DNA from: Leptotrichia trevisanii DSM 22070
GTDB lineage: Bacteria; Fusobacteriota; Fusobacteriia; Fusobacteriales; Leptotrichiaceae
Assembly (NCBI RefSeq): GCF_000482505.1
Contig: NZ_KI519444.1
Coordinates: forward strand, 94,686-158,685
Reading direction: 5' to 3'
Length of the DNA: 64,000 bases
Shown here: in pieces, positions 28,057 through 38,382 of the stretch
How positions within the stretch are numbered: position 1 is the stretch's first letter
Layout of the letters: every line of letters begins with the position of its first letter
Position numbers and translations under genes: made by a program
Notes under the pieces: model-generated
The model's database searches: none
What the model saw: only the letters and a program-made list of their open reading frames with translations
What the model was told of the DNA's origin: nothing

Positions 28057-28326
28057 CTAGTCAACAATTTTATAAGTATCTTCTCCTTTTTTCTTCAAAT
28101 TTAAATTATTTCTTGCAAATTTATCAGTATTATCATCATCATTAATACTTTTAGCCTGCTCTAATAATTTATTTTTTTTATCAGTAAGTTCCTTTATTTC
28201 TTTATCAGTCTTTTCCATCTTAGCTTGCATATTGCTTTTTCCTGAAAACACTTTTACACTTTGCCCGACAAAATGTATGACTAGGCATGCAAATACAATA
28301 TTCCCAATAACAACAAGTTTTTTCAT
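28057..28326 (-). CDS. FtsB/DivIC-like septum formation protein
   Basis: This 89-residue protein has one membrane helix (about 5-27), a coiled coil (MEKTDKEIKELTDKKNKLLEQ) and a C-terminal ARNNLNLKKKGEDTYKIV, which is the hallmark of the septum-formation-initiator family (A-R-x-x-L-x-x-x-x-x-G-E). These proteins join the FtsQLB division complex. AAGGAG lies five bases before the start. It is 26 bases after nrdR. Confidence 0.85.
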   Translation of the reverse strand: MKKLVVIGNIVFACLVIHFVGQSVKVFSGKSNMQAKMEKTDKEIKELTDKKNKLLEQAKSINDDDNTDKFARNNLNLKKKGEDTYKIVD

Positions 28327-28352
28327 TGTTTCTCCTTTTTAAAATTTTTGAT

Positions 28353-28814
28353 TTACTTTTTTTTATCATTTCTTATTTTTTCAATTTCCTTTACAAAACT
28401 GTCTAAACTGTCAAATTTTTTATAAACAGAAGCAAATCTGACATAAGCAATTTCATCTAAGTCAATTAAATATGAAAGTATCTTATCTCCCAGCTCACTG
28501 GATTTTATTTCGCCAGAATATTCAGTCAAAATTTCACGTTCAACCTTATCCAATGTTTCTTCAATTTTTTCATTATCAATATGCCGCTTTTCAAACGCCC
28601 TGATAATTCCATTATAAACTTTTTCACGTGAATACGGCTGTTTCCCTCCATTTTTCTTTATTACAAAAAGTGATAATTCCACCACTTTTTCATGAGTTGT
28701 AAATCTCTTTCCACATTTTTCACATTCACGTCGCCGTTTTATCGAATTCCCCTCAAAATAAATACGGCTGTCAACAACTTTGGTATTTTCATAACCACAA
28801 AATGGACATCTCAT
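28353..28814 (-). CDS. nrdR: Transcriptional repressor NrdR
   Basis: NrdR represses ribonucleotide reductase genes by sensing dATP/ATP. The 153-residue protein has the zinc ribbon MRCPFCGYENTKVVDSR then RRRECEKCGKRFTTHE, and an ATP-cone domain beginning VIKKNGGKQPYSREKV. Length matches the family. It heads a three-gene unit with the DivIC-like gene. No nrd gene lies in the window, so its targets are elsewhere. Confidence 0.97.
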   Translation of the reverse strand: MRCPFCGYENTKVVDSRIYFEGNSIKRRRECEKCGKRFTTHEKVVELSLFVIKKNGGKQPYSREKVYNGIIRAFEKRHIDNEKIEETLDKVEREILTEYSGEIKSSELGDKILSYLIDLDEIAYVRFASVYKKFDSLDSFVKEIEKIRNDKKK

Positions 28815-28976
28815 AATTTCTCCCTATCTTTTTTTAATATTAAAATAACTCTAAACTATTACAATAAAAATTAAAAATAATAATATTTAGAAATTTAAAG
28901 TTTGATTATTTTATTTAATTAAAGAAAAAATTTTTTTTATGGAGTTTAAATATATTTATTTGTTTTGACTTATTAA

Positions 28977-29447
28977 TTAACCTCTTATTTCCTCGCTTCT
29001 AATAATTTCTAGAATTTCTTCGTTTGTAGCTGCTTTTAATAGACTTTCAACAAATCTGTCCTCTCTTATTAATCTTGAAATTCTTGCCAGAACTTTTAAA
29101 TATTCCTGTGTTTTATTTTCCGGACATAAAAACATAAAAAATATATTCACATTTTCGTCATCTATCGAATTGTATGCAATCCCATTTCTCGAAATTCCAA
29201 ATGTTATCATCAACTCATCCACAGCTTTTGTCTTTGCATGCGGCAATGCTATTTTTTTCCCAATTCCAGTTGAACCCATTTCTTCCCTTGCGAAAATGTC
29301 ATTTAATCCCTGTTCTTCATTTTTTATTAAGTTTGTTTTTTTTAAATTGTTGTACAATTCTCTAATCACCGCATTTTTATTTTTTGATTCCAAGTTTAAA
29401 TTTAAAGTATCAACTTTGATATAGTCTGCAATATTTTTAGCTTCCAT
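28977..29447 (-). CDS. PTS EIIA type-2 domain protein (PtsN/fructose type)
   Basis: This 156-residue single-domain protein is a phosphotransferase EIIA. The phosphorylated histidine is in GIGKKIALPHAKTKAV near residue 70; the start of the motif, REEMGSTGIG, is typical. No sugar permease or IIB domain is adjacent, so a regulatory role like PtsN is more likely than sugar uptake. It overlaps the 3' end of recO by 11 bases. Confidence 0.88.
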   Translation of the reverse strand: MEAKNIADYIKVDTLNLNLESKNKNAVIRELYNNLKKTNLIKNEEQGLNDIFAREEMGSTGIGKKIALPHAKTKAVDELMITFGISRNGIAYNSIDDENVNIFFMFLCPENKTQEYLKVLARISRLIREDRFVESLLKAATNEEILEIIRSEEIRG

Positions 29448-30132
29448 AAAATTCCTCCATAATAAATTTCTTTATTTTTATTTCAACTTGTAAATTTCTA
29501 TTTATGAAATTTTCAAAAATTATAGCCATTCTTCTCAAAAAGTCAGTATAATCCTCTAATTTTTCCTGAATTTCAAGAATATCTGAACTATTTTTTACAA
29601 TTTTCAAAATCTCTTTATATTTTTGTAAATTTTCTTTTTTTTCTTTTTTCATTATCAAACTAATTTCCTCAATATCATAAATACCCTGTTCTATCATTAT
29701 TCTTCGTAAAAATGATAACACAACATAATATTTATATCCTCTTTTCATATATGGAAGAATATCAATAAAGCTTAATATCTCCAGCAACTTATCAAAAAAA
29801 TCTCCATTTTCATCTGTAATATAATAAATTTTATCTATGCTATCTAATACATACAGCGAAATTTCCAATTTTTCAATACTTTTCAAAATATTTTTAAAAT
29901 TTTTTAAAATTTCAACATCTTTTACTACATAAAAATTATTTTTTTGTAAAAGTGTTATTTCAACTTCATTTAGCGGATTTAAAGAAACAATATTTCTTTT
30001 TTTTGATTTACGGATTCCATAGGCTGTTGCCATAATTTTCCCGTATTCCTTGCTAAAAAGTGTTACTAATAAATCCGCCTCTTTCATTTCTTTTTTTTTC
30101 AGAACAATGCAATTTGTCTTTATTATTTTCAT
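29437..30132 (-). CDS. recO: DNA repair protein RecO
   Basis: RecO anneals strands and, with RecR, loads RecA. The 231-residue protein opens IIKTNCIVLKKKEMKEADLLVTLFSKEYGKI, the OB-fold start of the family, followed by AYGIRKSKKRNIVSLNPLNEVE. The zinc-finger cysteines common in RecO are missing, and the helical C-terminus is Lys-rich; this reduced form occurs in several lineages. It is coupled to the EIIA gene. recR is 17 kb away. Confidence 0.93.
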   Translation of the reverse strand: MKIIKTNCIVLKKKEMKEADLLVTLFSKEYGKIMATAYGIRKSKKRNIVSLNPLNEVEITLLQKNNFYVVKDVEILKNFKNILKSIEKLEISLYVLDSIDKIYYITDENGDFFDKLLEILSFIDILPYMKRGYKYYVVLSFLRRIMIEQGIYDIEEISLIMKKEKKENLQKYKEILKIVKNSSDILEIQEKLEDYTDFLRRMAIIFENFINRNLQVEIKIKKFIMEEFYGS

Positions 30133-30191
30133 ATTTTATTTCACATTTACTCATTTACTTAAATTTATGTTACAAAATTTATATTTTTAAA

Positions 30192-30731
30192 TTATCTGAA
30201 ATTTGATAATCTGTAAATTATTTGGGAACTTCCGTCTGATACAGAAATTTTTGTTGGATAGCTGTATCCGTTTGAAGTTTTATAATCACTGAAGTTTACT
30301 GTGTTTCCACTACTTTTTATCGCTGTCAGCCAGTTATTTGAAAATGTGAATGTATTTCCATTTCTAGTTTGTGTTTTTTTAGATGTTATACCACGTAATT
30401 TATTAAATACTGCCAATATATTTGCTTCACTTTTTTCAACTTTCTGTGTTACAGTCTGTTTTAGTCTTGGATAATAAATTGTTTTTTTACTTCCACTAAA
30501 AGTATAAACTTCCCCTTTATTTGTTTTTGGTGCCGTGATTGTCAATTTCATTGTCCCTGAACTATATGACATCACATAGCTCTTGCTTCTTCTGTTTCCA
30601 TTAATATTAGCGTCCTCAGTAACATTTACCGTAAAACTTCTCTTTTCCCAAAAATCCTTGGAAAAAGAAAACACTGATACCAATAAAAATAATAATATAA
30701 CTTTTTTTGTTAATGTTAATTGTTTTAACAT
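30192..30731 (-). CDS. LolA-like outer-membrane lipoprotein carrier
   Basis: This 179-residue protein has a signal peptide (about 1-24) and the pattern of the LolA fold: a series of beta strands (MKLTITAPKTNKGEVYTFSGSKKTIYYPRLKQTV) around a helix. It would carry lipoproteins across the periplasm from a LolCDE-type complex, which is present at 24-26 kb. Identity to classical LolA is low, so the name rests on fold-like pattern and context. The start at 30731 has AGGTGAG seven bases upstream; the GTG at 30743 overlaps that site. It lies between mreC and recO. Confidence 0.72.
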   Translation of the reverse strand: MLKQLTLTKKVILLFLLVSVFSFSKDFWEKRSFTVNVTEDANINGNRRSKSYVMSYSSGTMKLTITAPKTNKGEVYTFSGSKKTIYYPRLKQTVTQKVEKSEANILAVFNKLRGITSKKTQTRNGNTFTFSNNWLTAIKSSGNTVNFSDYKTSNGYSYPTKISVSDGSSQIIYRLSNFR

Positions 30732-30808
30732 AACTAAACTCACCTCTTTTTTATTTTTTATAGCTCCTTTTTATATTGCTATTCTTTTATATACTAATAC
30801 AAATTTCT

Positions 30809-31723
30809 TTAATTTGTTTGTGAATTTGCTTGGTTTTCCTGTTCCGCTTCTGCTTTTACCTGATTTTGTATTTGTGTATTAATAACATCATTGACACTCC
30901 ATTTATAAACTAATACACTTTGAATATCAAATATATTGAAGTTTGATCTGAATCTAATTTCTTTCATTTTGTTAAAAGCATTTACGTCTGTTGTTCTGAA
31001 TTTTCCTATTTTTATTCCTCTTGGTAAAACATCACTCACCCCAGAAGTTTCTATGTTAAATATTGTGTTTTTGTCTACCTTACCCTCATTATAGTTCTGT
31101 ACGGAAAAAGTTCCGTTGCCGTTTCCACGCAATATTTGCTGATCAGTTCCATTTAACACAACACTTAATTTAGAAGTTTTACTTGTCAGCAATGTAACTT
31201 CTGAATATTCATCACTGACTTTTGAAATTTTACCGATAAGATAACCGTCAAACATTACTGGCAGATTTACTTTTATGCCTTGTGAAGCACCTTTGTTTAT
31301 ATACATCTTTTCTGAAGAATTTCCATTTTCCACAAGTGCCACATCTGCAGCTATAAATTCAGCGGGATTCTTTTGTCGCATTTCCAGCATTTGACGTAAT
31401 TTTTCATTTTCCTGCTTTAAATATGCAAGTTCCATATTCTGAACTTTATTTTTTTGCAGTTCAAAATCCCTAGTTTTATTATTTTCAACATAATCTTCAA
31501 TATAACTTATGTCATTAACTCTTGATTTCAATTTTAAAACTTGTGTGTACAGCATACTTTTTACTTTTACCAATCTAAAATTCACTGCCTGTGTTATTCC
31601 GTCAAGAAATGTAAATGAACTTGTAATCCTATTTTTAAAGGCAAATAGGACTATTATTATGATTACTATTATTAAAAGTGTTCTACCTGTGCTTTTTTTC
31701 TCAGAAAAATTATCCAAACTCAT
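30809..31723 (-). CDS. mreC: Rod shape-determining protein MreC
   Basis: MreC links MreB to the elongation peptidoglycan machine. The 304-residue protein has one membrane helix (about 14-31), a coiled coil ending ELAYLKQENEKLRQMLEM, and the two beta-barrel halves with VALVENGNSSEKMYINKGASQGIKVNLPV and LIGKISKVSDEYSEVTLLTS. The segment VLPRGIKIGKF is typical of the second barrel. mreB and mreD are not adjacent; instead the LolA-like gene follows by 77 bases. It probably starts this envelope-repair cluster. Confidence 0.95.
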   Translation of the reverse strand: MSLDNFSEKKSTGRTLLIIVIIIIVLFAFKNRITSSFTFLDGITQAVNFRLVKVKSMLYTQVLKLKSRVNDISYIEDYVENNKTRDFELQKNKVQNMELAYLKQENEKLRQMLEMRQKNPAEFIAADVALVENGNSSEKMYINKGASQGIKVNLPVMFDGYLIGKISKVSDEYSEVTLLTSKTSKLSVVLNGTDQQILRGNGNGTFSVQNYNEGKVDKNTIFNIETSGVSDVLPRGIKIGKFRTTDVNAFNKMKEIRFRSNFNIFDIQSVLVYKWSVNDVINTQIQNQVKAEAEQENQANSQTN

Positions 31724-32024
31724 TATTATATAATCCTCTCGTTTATTATTTTAAAATTATATTTAAAAACCTCAGAAAAATCAAACTAATCATAGCTAAA
31801 TAAGTCTAGTTTACTTAAAGTTGCTATAGCTTTTAAGTTTGGCTTTAAAGTGGTATTACTATAATAGCACATAACCTACATTATATCAAGTTTTTTTATA
31901 ATTAATTTTTTTATACAATTTTGAAGTTTTAAAACATGCAAAACACTTTTAAAATTTATTTTCAAAAGAATAAAAACAAAAAAAAGACACTTTTGTTTGT
32001 GCCTTTCTTTTAATTAATTAAATA
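31724..32024. other. Gap upstream of mreC
   Basis: No gene is visible in this 301-base gap. It holds the terminator of the downstream-facing small exported protein gene (31983-32006) and an AT-rich segment at 31775-31880 that shares words with 27440-27525 (AATCAAACT, TAAATAA, GTCTA, CATAACCTACA). This may be a dispersed intergenic repeat. Confidence 0.45.
31983..32006 (-). terminator. Intrinsic terminator after the small exported protein gene
   Basis: On the minus strand AAAGGCAC pairs with GTGTCTTT, with one G-T pair, and a T-run follows. It lies 19 bases after the stop at 32025. Confidence 0.85.
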
Positions 32025-32375
32025 TTATTCTTGCCCTACAACTGCTCTATAACGTCTTTGAAGTTTTGCATTTTTTTCAGGATTATTTTGTAAATAGAAG
32101 TTTACTTTTTCGATTACATCGTCAGTAGTGTGTGTTCTACCGTCATCTACATTTTCTACAACTTCTTCTACTGTTACTTCCTCTACAACTTCGTCAACTG
32201 GTTGAAAAGTCATTTTTTTGCTAGGTTTCTTTTCAGGTTTTACTTTTACTTCTTTTTCAACTCTTGACTGCTCCATAAGAGCTTCCTTTCTGTATTGTTC
32301 AAGAATTTTTTTTGTATCATTAGCAAAAGATACTACTGAAATAGCTGTTAATGCAACTAAAATAAGTTTTTTCAT
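32025..32375 (-). CDS. Small exported protein rich in Glu, Val and Lys
   Basis: This 116-residue protein has a signal peptide ending SFAND and a low-complexity middle of Glu/Val repeats (VDEVVEEVTVEEVVENV). Its end, DDVIEKVNFYLQNNPEKNAKLQRRYRAV, looks like a helical domain. I do not recognise it. The start at 32375 was chosen because AAAGG lies ten bases upstream; an ATG at 32384 is too close. It stands alone with a good promoter. Confidence 0.7.
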   Translation of the reverse strand: MKKLILVALTAISVVSFANDTKKILEQYRKEALMEQSRVEKEVKVKPEKKPSKKMTFQPVDEVVEEVTVEEVVENVDDGRTHTTDDVIEKVNFYLQNNPEKNAKLQRRYRAVVGQE

Positions 32376-32440
32376 GTTTATCATCCTTTCATATGAATTA
32401 TTAAAATATTAACTTTAAATCGTTAAATAATTTCAACTTT

Positions 32441-32469
32441 ATTATACCAATATCTACAAAAAACTTCAA
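32441..32469 (-). promoter_or_regulatory. Promoter of the small exported protein gene
   Basis: On the minus strand TTGAAG (32464-32469), a 17-base spacer and TATAAT (32441-32446) form a near-consensus promoter. Confidence 0.75.
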
Positions 32470-32540
32470 GAAAAAAATAAATATTTCAATTTTCAGTTAC
32501 ATTTTATTCAAAAAATTTTTTAAATAACTGCCAGAATTAT

Positions 32541-32569
32541 TTGATATTTGAATTTTTTTATAGTACAAT
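32541..32569 (+). promoter_or_regulatory. mvaS promoter
   Basis: TTGATA at 32541-32546, a 17-base spacer and TACAAT at 32564-32569 lie about 90 bases before mvaS. Confidence 0.75.
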
Positions 32570-32661
32570 ATGAATGATTAAAGAAAATTTAACTCAACAC
32601 AAAAATAATATATTTTAAAGATTCTTTCAAAAAATAATTGACTGGAAAGGGCGAAATTTGT

Positions 32662-33864
32662 ATGAAAATAAAAGAAAAAATTAAAATTGGAATAGATAAA
32701 ATTGGATTTGCAATGCCAAAATATTTTTTGGATATACGGGATTTGGCGATTGGAAGAAATGAGAATGAAAATAAATTTGTGAAAGGGCTTATGCAAAGTG
32801 AAATGAGTATTGCACCTGTTACAGAGGACATTGTATCACTTGGAGCCAGTGCCGCTGAACAGATTTTAGACAAAGAAGATAAAAAAAATATTGAAATGAT
32901 AATTGTCGGGACAGAATCAAGTGTTGATCAAAGTAAGGCGTCTGCTGTTTTTATTCATCATTTATTGAACATTCAGCCTTTTGCACGTTCTGTTGAAATA
33001 AAGGAAGCCTGCTACGGAGCAACTGCCGCTCTAAATTTTGCAAAAAACTATATTGAAAAAAACGAAAACGCCTCTGTTCTCGTAATTGCTTCAGATATTG
33101 CAAAATATGGAATTGACACTCCAGGAGAATCTACACAGGGTGCAGGAAGTATCGCAATGTTAATAAAAAAAGATCCAAGAATCGCTGTAATAAACGATGA
33201 AAATGTATGTCAGACACGTGATATTATGGATTTCTGGCGTCCAAACTACTCAGATTTTCCAATAGTAGACGGACATTTTTCAACAAAGCAGTATCTTGAC
33301 TGTCTTACAACAACATTTGACAAATACAAAAAAAGGTACAATCAAGATTTATCTAATTTTAGTGCCTTCTGTTTCCACCTTCCATTCCCAAAACTTGGAT
33401 TAAAGGCAATTAATTCCCTTTTGGAGAAAAATGTGGAAAAGGAAATTAAAAATATGTTTCTGGAAAAGTTCCATACTTCAATAGTTTATGGAAAAAGAGT
33501 TGGAAATATCTACACAGGCTCTCTTTACTTGAGCTTGTTATCATTGCTTGAAAACTGTGATAACTTGAAAGCTGGCGACAAAATTGGAATGTATAGTTAT
33601 GGAAGCGGTGCTGTTTGTGAATTTTTTAATCTAACCCTTGCAGATGGCTTTAAAGCTCACTTGCGAAATAACAGATTAGATGATTTTGACACTAGAAAAC
33701 AATTATCAATAAAAGAATACGAAGCTATGTTTTTTGAAAAAATAATTTTAGATGAAGAAGGAAATTGTGATTTTTCAAATAGTAAATTTATTCAGGAAAG
33801 TGATAATGCGTTTGTGCTGGAAAAGGTTGAAAACCATAAAAGGATTTACAAAAAAATAAAATAA
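32662..33864 (+). CDS. mvaS: Hydroxymethylglutaryl-CoA synthase
   Basis: MvaS condenses acetyl-CoA with acetoacetyl-CoA to HMG-CoA, the first committed step of the mevalonate route to isoprenoids. The 400-residue protein has the catalytic Glu in VTEDIVSLGASAAEQIL near residue 45, the nucleophilic Cys in EACYGATAAL near 114, and His in FHLPFPKLGLKAI near 235. Start 32662 has AAAGGG upstream and gives the standard length. mvaA follows after one unrelated gene. No mevalonate kinase or decarboxylase lies in this window. Confidence 0.96.
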   Translation: MKIKEKIKIGIDKIGFAMPKYFLDIRDLAIGRNENENKFVKGLMQSEMSIAPVTEDIVSLGASAAEQILDKEDKKNIEMIIVGTESSVDQSKASAVFIHHLLNIQPFARSVEIKEACYGATAALNFAKNYIEKNENASVLVIASDIAKYGIDTPGESTQGAGSIAMLIKKDPRIAVINDENVCQTRDIMDFWRPNYSDFPIVDGHFSTKQYLDCLTTTFDKYKKRYNQDLSNFSAFCFHLPFPKLGLKAINSLLEKNVEKEIKNMFLEKFHTSIVYGKRVGNIYTGSLYLSLLSLLENCDNLKAGDKIGMYSYGSGAVCEFFNLTLADGFKAHLRNNRLDDFDTRKQLSIKEYEAMFFEKIILDEEGNCDFSNSKFIQESDNAFVLEKVENHKRIYKKIK

Positions 33865-33889
33865 ATTTATCTGAAAGGGGTTAATTAAT

Positions 33890-34480
33890 ATGAATTTAGA
33901 AGAACAACGGCAGTTTATTTTATCTGGAAAAGTTTACAATGATTTAACTCCGGAACTTGTAAAAGCTAGAGAAAATACTGTTTTTTTGACAAACAAATAT
34001 AATGAAAGTTTTGGAAAGCCATCAGAGGAGCGTGAAGCAATCCTAAAGGAACTTTTGAAATCAATTGGAAAAAATGTGCATTTTGAGCCAACATTCCGAT
34101 GTGAATTTGGATTTAATATTACAATCGGAAATAACTTTTATGCAAATTTTGACTGTGTAATGCTTGACGGCGGTGGAATTGAAATTGGAGATAATGTCCT
34201 TTTTGGCCCAAGAGTAGGAATTTACACTTCCAATCATAGTATTGATGCCGAAGAGCGAATAAATGGAGGCTGTTATGCCAAACCTGTAAAAATCGGAAAT
34301 AATGTCTGGATTGGTGCGGGAGTCCACATTAATCAAGGAGTTACAATCGGAAACAATACTATTATCGGCTCTGGAAGCGTTGTCACAAAGGATATTCCAG
34401 ATAATGTAATTGCAGCAGGTGTCCCTTGCAAAGTTATCAGAAAAATAACGGAAAAAGATAAAACTGGCTACAAACCTTAA
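33890..34480 (+). CDS. Maltose/galactoside O-acetyltransferase-like protein
   Basis: This 196-residue enzyme belongs to the maa/lacA group of hexapeptide-repeat acetyltransferases, which move acetyl from CoA to a sugar. The N-terminal cap is LEEQRQFILSGKVYNDLTPEL; the left-handed helix has repeats around GNNFYANFDCVMLDGGGIEIGDN, and the catalytic His is in YTSNHSIDAEERI near 110. The C-terminus GAGVHINQGVTIGNNTIIGSGSVVTKDIP is typical. It sits between mvaS and mvaA, 25 bases after the former, which is an unusual place; a terminator follows it. Confidence 0.92.
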   Translation: MNLEEQRQFILSGKVYNDLTPELVKARENTVFLTNKYNESFGKPSEEREAILKELLKSIGKNVHFEPTFRCEFGFNITIGNNFYANFDCVMLDGGGIEIGDNVLFGPRVGIYTSNHSIDAEERINGGCYAKPVKIGNNVWIGAGVHINQGVTIGNNTIIGSGSVVTKDIPDNVIAAGVPCKVIRKITEKDKTGYKP

Positions 34481-34498
34481 AATTTAGACTATATTTTC

Positions 34499-34542
34499 AC
34501 TCAAGCATTAGAATTTAACATTTTTTTGGTGCTTGAGTTTTA
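34499..34542 (+). terminator. Intrinsic terminator after the acetyltransferase gene
   Basis: ACTCAAGCA at 34499-34507 pairs with TGCTTGAGT at 34530-34538, followed by T-rich sequence. The 22-base loop is long. It may reduce read-through into mvaA. Confidence 0.7.
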
Positions 34543-34577
34543 TTATAAACTCAAAACGAAAGGAACTAATTTTAAAT

Positions 34578-35870
34578 ATGAAAAAAGAAAATCAAAAAAA
34601 ATTAAACTGGCTTGGATTTCAAAAAAAAGGACGACTTGAAAGAATACAAATGTTAAAAGATAACGGTTTTTTAACTGATGAATTTGAACAAATTCTGAAA
34701 AAAAACGAGAACTTGCCACTGGAAACTGCAAATCAGATGGCTGAAAACGGGATTGGAACCTTTGCCTTGCCATTCAGCATTGCTCCAAACTTTGTTATTG
34801 ACGGAAAAGATTATGCTGTGCCAATGGTTACCGAAGAGCCGTCTGTTGTGGCTGGATGCAGCTATGCAGCTAAAATCATTGGAAAATCTGGCGGTTTTAC
34901 AACAAAGATTTTAGACAGGAAAATGATTGGACAAGTTGCATTGTATGATATTTTGGACTTTGATAATGCAACTTCGATGATTTTGGAAAACAAAAATGAG
35001 ATTCTAAGAATTGCAAATGATGCCCATCCTTCGATTGTGGCACGTGGCGGCGGTGCAATTAATATTGAAGTAAAAAATATTGATGAATTTTTGATTGTTT
35101 ATCTGATTGCCGATGTAAAGGAAGCCATGGGAGCAAATATCTTGAATACAATGCTTGAAGCAATAAAAAGTCCACTTGAAAATATTACAAATGGAAAGAG
35201 CCTTATGGCAATTTTATCAAATTATGCAACTGAATCCCTTGTAAAAGTCGAATGTGAAGTAAATGTAAAACTTCTTAGCAGCTCAATGGAAACATCTATT
35301 GAAACTGCAAAAAAAATAGAACTTGCGAGCAAATTTGCAAAACTTGACATTTACCGTGCAGCAACTCATAATAAAGGGATTTTCAATGGAATTGATGCTG
35401 TAGTAATCGCTACTGGGAACGACTGGCGTGCAATTGAAGCTGGAGGAAATGCCTTCGCTGTGAAAAATGAAAAATATGAAGGGCTTACAACTTGGACTTT
35501 TGATGAAAGCACAAATAAATTAAAGGGAGAACTTACCCTTCCAATGCCAATTGCAAGTGTAGGTGGCTCAATAGGACTAAATCCAAGCGTAAAAGCCGCA
35601 TTTAATATTTTAAAAAATCCTGATGCAAGGACATTGGCAAGCATTATTACATCAGTAGGACTTGCTCAAAACTTTGCCGCAATAAAAGCACTTGTTACAA
35701 CTGGAATACAGCATGGACACATGAAATTACAGGCTCGTTCGTTGGCACTTTTTGCTGGTGCAGAAGGAAAGGAAATTGATATTGCTGTGGAAAGGCTCTT
35801 GGAAAGTGGTAAAAGTATTAATTTAGAAAATGTGAAGGAAATTTTGGAAGAAATAAAAAATACAAAATAA
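34578..35870 (+). CDS. mvaA: Hydroxymethylglutaryl-CoA reductase, class II
   Basis: MvaA interconverts HMG-CoA and mevalonate with NAD(P)H. The 430-residue protein is of the short bacterial class II form: VTEEPSVVAGCSYAAKI carries the catalytic Glu, THNKGIFNGIDAVVIATGNDWRAIEAG the catalytic Lys and substrate loop, and IQHGHMKLQARSLA the catalytic His. The dinucleotide motif DVKEAMGANILNTM is present. AAAGGA lies 14 bases before the ATG. With mvaS it points to isoprenoid synthesis by mevalonate. It is the last gene before a strong terminator. Confidence 0.96.
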   Translation: MKKENQKKLNWLGFQKKGRLERIQMLKDNGFLTDEFEQILKKNENLPLETANQMAENGIGTFALPFSIAPNFVIDGKDYAVPMVTEEPSVVAGCSYAAKIIGKSGGFTTKILDRKMIGQVALYDILDFDNATSMILENKNEILRIANDAHPSIVARGGGAINIEVKNIDEFLIVYLIADVKEAMGANILNTMLEAIKSPLENITNGKSLMAILSNYATESLVKVECEVNVKLLSSSMETSIETAKKIELASKFAKLDIYRAATHNKGIFNGIDAVVIATGNDWRAIEAGGNAFAVKNEKYEGLTTWTFDESTNKLKGELTLPMPIASVGGSIGLNPSVKAAFNILKNPDARTLASIITSVGLAQNFAAIKALVTTGIQHGHMKLQARSLALFAGAEGKEIDIAVERLLESGKSINLENVKEILEEIKNTK

Positions 35871-35890
35871 AAGTATAAGAAAAATAGAAA

Positions 35891-35914
35891 AGAGGTAGTT
35901 TAGTCGCTACCTCT
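35891..35914. terminator. Bidirectional terminator between mvaA and groL
   Basis: AGAGGTAG at 35891-35898 pairs perfectly with CTACCTCT at 35907-35914. T-rich sequence follows on the plus strand, and the minus strand has a shorter one. It separates convergent mvaA and groL. Confidence 0.8.
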
Positions 35915-35991
35915 GTTTAATTTATATTTATTCTTTTTCCTGTTTCCAAAAATATTTTTTATTATTTTTATTTTAGAAAATACCTAAATTA

Positions 35992-37841
<1,850 letters not shown>

Positions 37842-38105
37842 TTATTCAACAATTGCCAAAACATTGTCTTTTTCTAAGATTAAGTAACTTTCTTCTCCAT
37901 CCTTAACTTCCGTTCCAGAATATTTCTCAAAAATTACTTTATCCCCTACTTTAACTTCCTCAATTTTTGAACCAACGGCTAAAACTTCTCCAATTATTGG
38001 TTTTTCCTTTGAAGCTGTCCCTGGCAATACAATTCCACTTTTTGTAACTTCTTCCTGCTCTGTCTGTTTTATTAAAACTCTTTCTCCCAATGGTTTAATT
38101 ATCAT
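37842..38105 (-). CDS. groS: Co-chaperonin GroES
   Basis: GroES caps GroEL. The 87-residue protein opens IIKPLGERVLIKQTEQEE and has the mobile loop KSGIVLPGTASKEKP and GEVLAVGSKIEEVKVGDKVIF. AGGAGG precedes the start. It lies 36 bases after a CIRCE operator, which implies HrcA control of the whole unit. Confidence 0.98.
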   Translation of the reverse strand: MIIKPLGERVLIKQTEQEEVTKSGIVLPGTASKEKPIIGEVLAVGSKIEEVKVGDKVIFEKYSGTEVKDGEESYLILEKDNVLAIVE

Positions 38106-38140
38106 TTTTTCCTCCTGTTTACATTTTTAATTTAAATTTT

Positions 38141-38167
38141 TTAGCACTCTGCACATTTAAGTGCTAA
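38141..38167 (-). promoter_or_regulatory. CIRCE operator (HrcA site) of groS-groL
   Basis: TTAGCACTC at 38141-38149 and AAGTGCTAA at 38159-38167 are spaced by nine bases. This equals the CIRCE consensus TTAGCACTC-N9-GAGTGCTAA with one mismatch. HrcA is the known repressor of this site, released upon heat stress. The operator overlaps the expected transcription start. Confidence 0.95.
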
Positions 38168-38171
38168 CAAC

Positions 38172-38200
38172 ATAATAATACATTTTTAAAAATTTTGCAA
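38172..38200 (-). promoter_or_regulatory. groS promoter
   Basis: On the minus strand TTGCAA (38195-38200), a 17-base spacer and TATTAT (38172-38177) lie directly before the CIRCE operator. Confidence 0.75.
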
Positions 38201-38351
38201 GTCTTTTTTTCAATTTTTTCATATTATTTTTATTTTTCGCTGCACTTGGCTTGACAATATGTCAGCTTTATGTCATAAATTGTTTCTGATAACATTTGCT
38301 TTTTCGTTTATTTTGATTTTTTTGGTAAAGATAAATTTCAAATGTTAGAAA

Positions 38352-38375
38352 AAATGACTCATTTCTGAGCCATTT
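38352..38375 (-). terminator. Terminator of the TolA-like protein gene
   Basis: AAATGGCTCA and TGAGTCATTT form a 10-bp stem with one G-T pair on the minus strand, followed by T. It isolates the gene at 38383 from the groS unit. Confidence 0.85.
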
Positions 38376-38382
38376 GATTTTT

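Noticed and set aside
28622..28637. Second parS site in nrdR
   Set aside because: Only one half matches the parS palindrome well; the other side differs at three of five positions, so it is probably chance.
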